From the NCBI RefSeq assembly GCF_024623325.1, contig NZ_JANJZD010000032.1, forward strand, positions 1-51,737: a stretch of DNA of 51,737 nucleotides. Reading direction: 5' to 3'. This DNA comes from Acetatifactor muris. Lineage in GTDB: Bacteria > Bacillota > Clostridia > Lachnospirales > Lachnospiraceae. The position numbers and the translations under genes are program-made. The notes under the pieces are model-generated. The model was not told where the DNA came from. It was given only the letters and a program-made list of their open reading frames with translations, and did no database searches. Positions 48,502-51,737 of the stretch are shown piece by piece (the first letter of the stretch is position 1; each line of letters starts with the position of its first letter).

Positions 48502-50310
48502 CTACTTCAGGTTTGCCATGTAATTGTCATACTGTGCCTGATAGAGATTTAAATAATCTTCCACTCCCATATTTTTCAGGGTATTAAGGTAATTGTCCCA
48601 TTCTTTTTCGATATCCAGATCACCGGTGATAAACTGGACGGTTGCCTGGTTGACATAGCCGCCGATGGTGAGAGAATATTCGGAAATTTTCTGTGCCGTT
48701 TCGGTGTCAAAGGCGATATTGGGTACTATCTGATCCAGGTCAGGTGCATAGACACTGTATCGTTCTGCTGCTTTCTGCAGGATATACTCCAGATTTTTCT
48801 CAGTATCTTCCACCAGAATTTCCGAACGGTATGCCACATGGTCAGTACGGATAAGGACATCAGAAGGCCAGTTTACATGTTCGTATTCTTTGGCAAATCC
48901 GTTTCCGATCCAGTCAAAATCATCTCCGATTTTGGTGACTTTATAGGTTGCCGTTCCGCCTCCCAGAGAAGTTCCTTCTGTAACATAGTCCCATGCAAAT
49001 CCTTTTGGCCCGTCACTCTGTACGCGGGTTCCCTCTTCACTTGCCAGAAAATCAAACAGTGCGATGGCAATTTCCGGGTATCTGCAGTTCGCTGACAGAA
49101 TACCCAAAGCGCTTCCGAAATAATTATTGAGATCCCGTGCTGCCAGTCGTACGCCGTCGGGACCAGCTACCGGTTCCAGTACGGTCCAGTTAATCCAGTC
49201 GCCATCTTTACCGCTGTCAAAGTTTGCCTTGTCCGCCTGATTTCTGCCGGCGGCATGTAATGCCACAAGATGATCCCCTTCATTCAGAGTTGTGGCAAAC
49301 TGATTGGAATCCTGTGTAAAAGTCTGAGTGTCCAGCAAACCTTCCTTATAGAGCCGGTGAATATAGACCAGGGCATCCTTGTAAGCATCCTGCATAACGG
49401 AATAGGTGATTTTACCGTTCTCTACAGCAAGTCCCGCACCAATGGTGGGGTTGGTATTGCTCAGAGGATTATTGCACTGGATAAAGGAATTGATCAGCCA
49501 GACGGTGGGGTCCGATGACCAGCCGCCGATATATCCGGTCATGGGAACTTCATCATTTAAGCCATTGCCGTTAGGGTCCTGTGTCTTGACTTTTACCATG
49601 AAATCATACAGTTCTTCTGTGGTCTCCGGCATTTTACCGTCATTAAGCAGGTCTACCCAGGGTTTGTAGATCCACATTCTGTTCTGGAAGTTATTATGGT
49701 AGCTCTCGCCGTCGGCGCCATAGGTATAAATATGGCCGTCAGGCAAGGTCAGATCTCCCTTTCTGGAGGGACTGATTTCATTCAGCTCATTCCAGCGTTT
49801 TGCGTCTGCCAGGTAGTCATCCAGCTGCAGAAGCAGTCCCTGTTCTGCGTACAGAGCGGTCTCGGCTTTGGACCAGCGGGTCGCAAGGAAGATATCAGGC
49901 ATGCTGCTGGGGTCTGACATGACCAGGTTCAGTTTTGTTTTTGCTTCGTCGCCATCCACATCATATACGAAATTCAGATGGATATTAGTCTGCTCTTCAA
50001 TCCAGTCTGTCACATAGTTGTCCTGCATAGTTCCGCCTCCGGTGTTGGAAGCATACACAAATACATCCAATGTCACTTTTTCAGGCAGCGGAAATACCAC
50101 ATCACTGACAGAACCAAAATCAAGGGCGCCTGCCGCTTCCTGATTTCCCAGAGCCTCCTGACTGTCTGCCGCACCGCTGCCGTCCGTAGAAGGGCCTGCT
50201 TCGCTGCCGCCTCCGTCAGTTGAACCACAGCCAGTCATTGCAGCTGCCGCCATTGCCACAGCCGTCAGCATTGTAACTGTTTTTTTGAAGTAACGGTTTC
50301 TTTTTTTCAT
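48502..50310 (-). CDS. LplA/YtcQ-type solute-binding lipoprotein
   Basis: Extracellular binding subunit of 602 residues, the large size typical of LplA/YtcQ proteins. The signal peptide ends in AMAAAAMTGCGSTDGG (lipobox MTGC). A Gly/Ser/Ala linker follows, and then a two-lobed fold with VTLDVFVYASNTGGGTMQDN, PDIFLATRWSKAETALYAEQ and NGLNDEVPMTGYIGGWSSDP. The last contains a calcium-loop-like DPNGNGLND, common in this class. AGGAGG lies 6 nt before ATG 50310, and an in-frame extension to 50364 is unlikely. It lies 57 nt downstream of the LplC-type permease and 79 nt upstream of the glycosidase, all in one operon. Confidence 0.93.
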   Translation of the reverse strand: MKKRNRYFKKTVTMLTAVAMAAAAMTGCGSTDGGGSEAGPSTDGSGAADSQEALGNQEAAGALDFGSVSDVVFPLPEKVTLDVFVYASNTGGGTMQDNYVTDWIEEQTNIHLNFVYDVDGDEAKTKLNLVMSDPSSMPDIFLATRWSKAETALYAEQGLLLQLDDYLADAKRWNELNEISPSRKGDLTLPDGHIYTYGADGESYHNNFQNRMWIYKPWVDLLNDGKMPETTEELYDFMVKVKTQDPNGNGLNDEVPMTGYIGGWSSDPTVWLINSFIQCNNPLSNTNPTIGAGLAVENGKITYSVMQDAYKDALVYIHRLYKEGLLDTQTFTQDSNQFATTLNEGDHLVALHAAGRNQADKANFDSGKDGDWINWTVLEPVAGPDGVRLAARDLNNYFGSALGILSANCRYPEIAIALFDFLASEEGTRVQSDGPKGFAWDYVTEGTSLGGGTATYKVTKIGDDFDWIGNGFAKEYEHVNWPSDVLIRTDHVAYRSEILVEDTEKNLEYILQKAAERYSVYAPDLDQIVPNIAFDTETAQKISEYSLTIGGYVNQATVQFITGDLDIEKEWDNYLNTLKNMGVEDYLNLYQAQYDNYMANLK

Positions 50311-50367
50311 ACAAACCTCCTGTTGTTTATATTTGTATTTTTGCAGCGGAATATTCCGCTTCAAATT

Positions 50368-51261
50368 CTAACCTTTTACGGATCCGATCATGACGCCTTT
50401 TGCAAAATGTTTCTGTATAAACGGATATAATATCATGAGGGGAAGTGTACTCAGCACAATTGTACCGTATTTCAGCATTTCACTCAGATACTGGTTTTTT
50501 GCAATAAGTTCCAGATCCAAAGAGCCTATATTGGTCAAATCAATTTTTGACATCAGCAGAATGCGGCGCAATACCAGCTGAAGAGTGTACTTTTCTTCGG
50601 AATTCAGGTAAATCATAGCGTTAAAGTAACCGTTCCACAGAGGCATTGCACACCAGAGGCACATGACTGCTATGATTGCCTTTGACAATGGAACGACAAT
50701 ACGGGAAAAAAATCTGAAATCCGAACATCCGTCCATTTCCGCCGCTTCCAGGAGTTCTTTGGGAATGGACTGCTTGAAAAAAGTTCTGGCGACCACCACG
50801 TTATAGGCACTCACACATCCCGGAAGGATCACCGACCACATGGTGTCCAATAATTTCAGATTTTTTACCAGAAGATAGCTGGGTATCATTCCTCCGGAAA
50901 ACATCATGGTGAAGATAAATAATATTGTAAAAAATTTTTTCCCCTTGAAATCGTCTCTTGACAGTGGGTACGCTGCCAAAAGTGTCATGACAACGCTTAT
51001 GATGACGCCGATAACAGTATAGATTACTGTGTTTTTATAACCTACCCAGATAGAGGTATAGCCGAATACTGTTTTGTATCCCTCAAAGGTAAAGCCCACG
51101 GGAAGCAGCCTTACTTTTCCACCCAGCAAAGCATCGCCGGAGCTGAAAGAACAGCTGACAACGTAAAGGATGGGATACAGTACGACCAGCGCAAAGCACA
51201 GTAACAGAAGATCATTTACAAAATAGACAATTTTGTCCTGTGTAATTCCTTTTTTCTTCAT
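50368..51261 (-). CDS. Carbohydrate ABC permease, LplC/YtcP type (second copy)
   Basis: Membrane subunit of 297 residues, paralogous to the gene at 221-1111. It shares MKKKGITQDKIVYFVND (against KRKKITQDKVVYFINY), the EAA loop ELLEAAEMDGCSDFRFFSRI, and the end KHFAKGVMIGSVKG. GGAGG lies close upstream of the ATG. It is the second gene of the operon, after the LplB-type permease and before the binding protein. The two systems probably arose by duplication and differ in the substrate set by their binding proteins. Confidence 0.93.
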   Translation of the reverse strand: MKKKGITQDKIVYFVNDLLLLCFALVVLYPILYVVSCSFSSGDALLGGKVRLLPVGFTFEGYKTVFGYTSIWVGYKNTVIYTVIGVIISVVMTLLAAYPLSRDDFKGKKFFTILFIFTMMFSGGMIPSYLLVKNLKLLDTMWSVILPGCVSAYNVVVARTFFKQSIPKELLEAAEMDGCSDFRFFSRIVVPLSKAIIAVMCLWCAMPLWNGYFNAMIYLNSEEKYTLQLVLRRILLMSKIDLTNIGSLDLELIAKNQYLSEMLKYGTIVLSTLPLMILYPFIQKHFAKGVMIGSVKG

Positions 51262-51340
51262 TTTTCCTCCTGATTATAGTAATTCTGTATTCGCCTGACC
51301 CGCAACCGGACACAGGCAGAGCGCTGTTTTGCCGACGGAC

Positions 51341-51737
51341 TTACACAAAACCGTTTCCTGAAAGTCTGTCTGCAATTTTATTGGCCGCAAGCAGTAATGT
51401 CAGCCCCACCAGAGACTGAAACAGTCCGATTGCGGTAGAGTACGAGAAGTCCGGAAAGGAAGATACCAGAGACACTTTATAGGCATAGGTATTAATCACT
51501 TCCGATGTGCTGAGGTTGTTCTGATTCTGCATTGCCAGCACTTTTTCGTATCCTACATTGAGAATACTTCCTATGTTGAGAATCAGCATAATGACTGCGG
51601 TAGGAATGATTTCAGGGAGATCAATATGCCGGATTCTCTGGAGCAGAGTTGCGCCGTCAATAATAGCCGCCTCGTGCAGCTGCATGTCTACACCGGCCAG
51701 AGTGGCCAGATAGATGATGGCGCCGTAACCGGTTCCC
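51341..51737 (-). CDS. Carbohydrate ABC permease, LplB/YteP type, cut by window edge
   Basis: Only the C-terminal 131 residues are in the window. The frame is open to the last base, and the visible part begins GTGYGAIIYLATLAGVDMQL, continuing to HEAAIIDGATLLQRIRHIDL (EAA loop) and ending DRLSGNGFV. It aligns with the paralogue at 1141-2088 from GVGFGAIIYMAALAGVD onward. It is the first visible gene of the second LplBC-LplA-glycosidase operon. The start and promoter, and perhaps an AraC regulator as in the first system, lie beyond the right edge. Confidence 0.92.
   Translation of the reverse strand, partial: GTGYGAIIYLATLAGVDMQLHEAAIIDGATLLQRIRHIDLPEIIPTAVIMLILNIGSILNVGYEKVLAMQNQNNLSTSEVINTYAYKVSLVSSFPDFSYSTAIGLFQSLVGLTLLLAANKIADRLSGNGFV

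Noticed and set aside
1..51737. tRNA or rRNA genes, prophage or insertion sequence
   Set aside because: I looked for cloverleaf-like runs, CCA ends, transposase motifs and phage genes by reading and found none. A tRNA scan would be decisive and was not possible here.

Overview
The window looks like a chromosomal segment of a Gram-positive anaerobe of the Lachnospiraceae (Clostridia). The evidence is strong GGAGG-type ribosome sites, sigma-A promoters of the TTGACA-17-TATAAT kind, many two-permease sugar ABC systems without a local ATPase, membrane AraC regulators, and several secreted families common in that group. No rRNA, tRNA, CRISPR array, transposase or phage structural gene was seen. 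The species cannot be named from the sequence alone.

Layout. (1) 1-4750, minus strand: an LplB/LplC-type oligosaccharide permease pair and its membrane-bound AraC regulator. (2) 5058-13002, plus strand: pyrG (CTP synthase) with a leader hairpin, an AI-2E family membrane protein, a cupin-AraC regulator and three consecutive Gfo/Idh/MocA dehydrogenases. (3) 13015-22481: a self-regulated-looking MerR/TipAS regulator, a MATE exporter, then small metabolic and housekeeping genes (MBL hydrolase, DUF2971, YfcE-like phosphoesterase, small helical protein, NUDIX) and a DUF1538 membrane protein overlapping a PII-like gene. (4) 22630-27959: an XRE-membrane regulator, a PadR / HAAS-domain / DUF4097 module interrupted by a 106-bp tandem hairpin repeat array, and a HipBA-like pair. 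(5) 28314-34604: a decayed lipoprotein gene, a PHP phosphatase-LacI operon, and a divergent maltose-type ABC importer. (6) 34650-40704: a decayed Schlafen/AlbA_2 gene, an ECF sigma factor with a DUF4367-like partner, secreted proteins, and a small unrecognised paralogue family with a decayed third member. (7) 40785-45835: a C39-like peptidase, a type III toxin-antitoxin locus, an unrecognised coiled-coil protein, and a large SpoIID/peptidoglycan-binding/LysM protein. (8) 45834-51737, minus strand: a GH95-like glycoside hydrolase, a solute-binding lipoprotein and a second LplC/LplB pair, the last gene cut by the window edge.

The most notable system is at 42161-42874. A ToxN/CptN-type endoribonuclease gene is preceded by a perfect hairpin, 2.2 copies of a 48-nt repeat and a fully consensus sigma-A promoter, which is the architecture of a type III (RNA antitoxin) toxin-antitoxin system. 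Other notable points are the four-and-a-half-copy 106-bp hairpin array upstream of the DUF4097 gene, a sequence motif with identical spacing upstream of both the ECF sigma gene and a secreted-protein gene (probable ECF regulon), a TipAS-type MerR promoter with a long spacer, and three gene remnants recognisable only by reading frame by frame.
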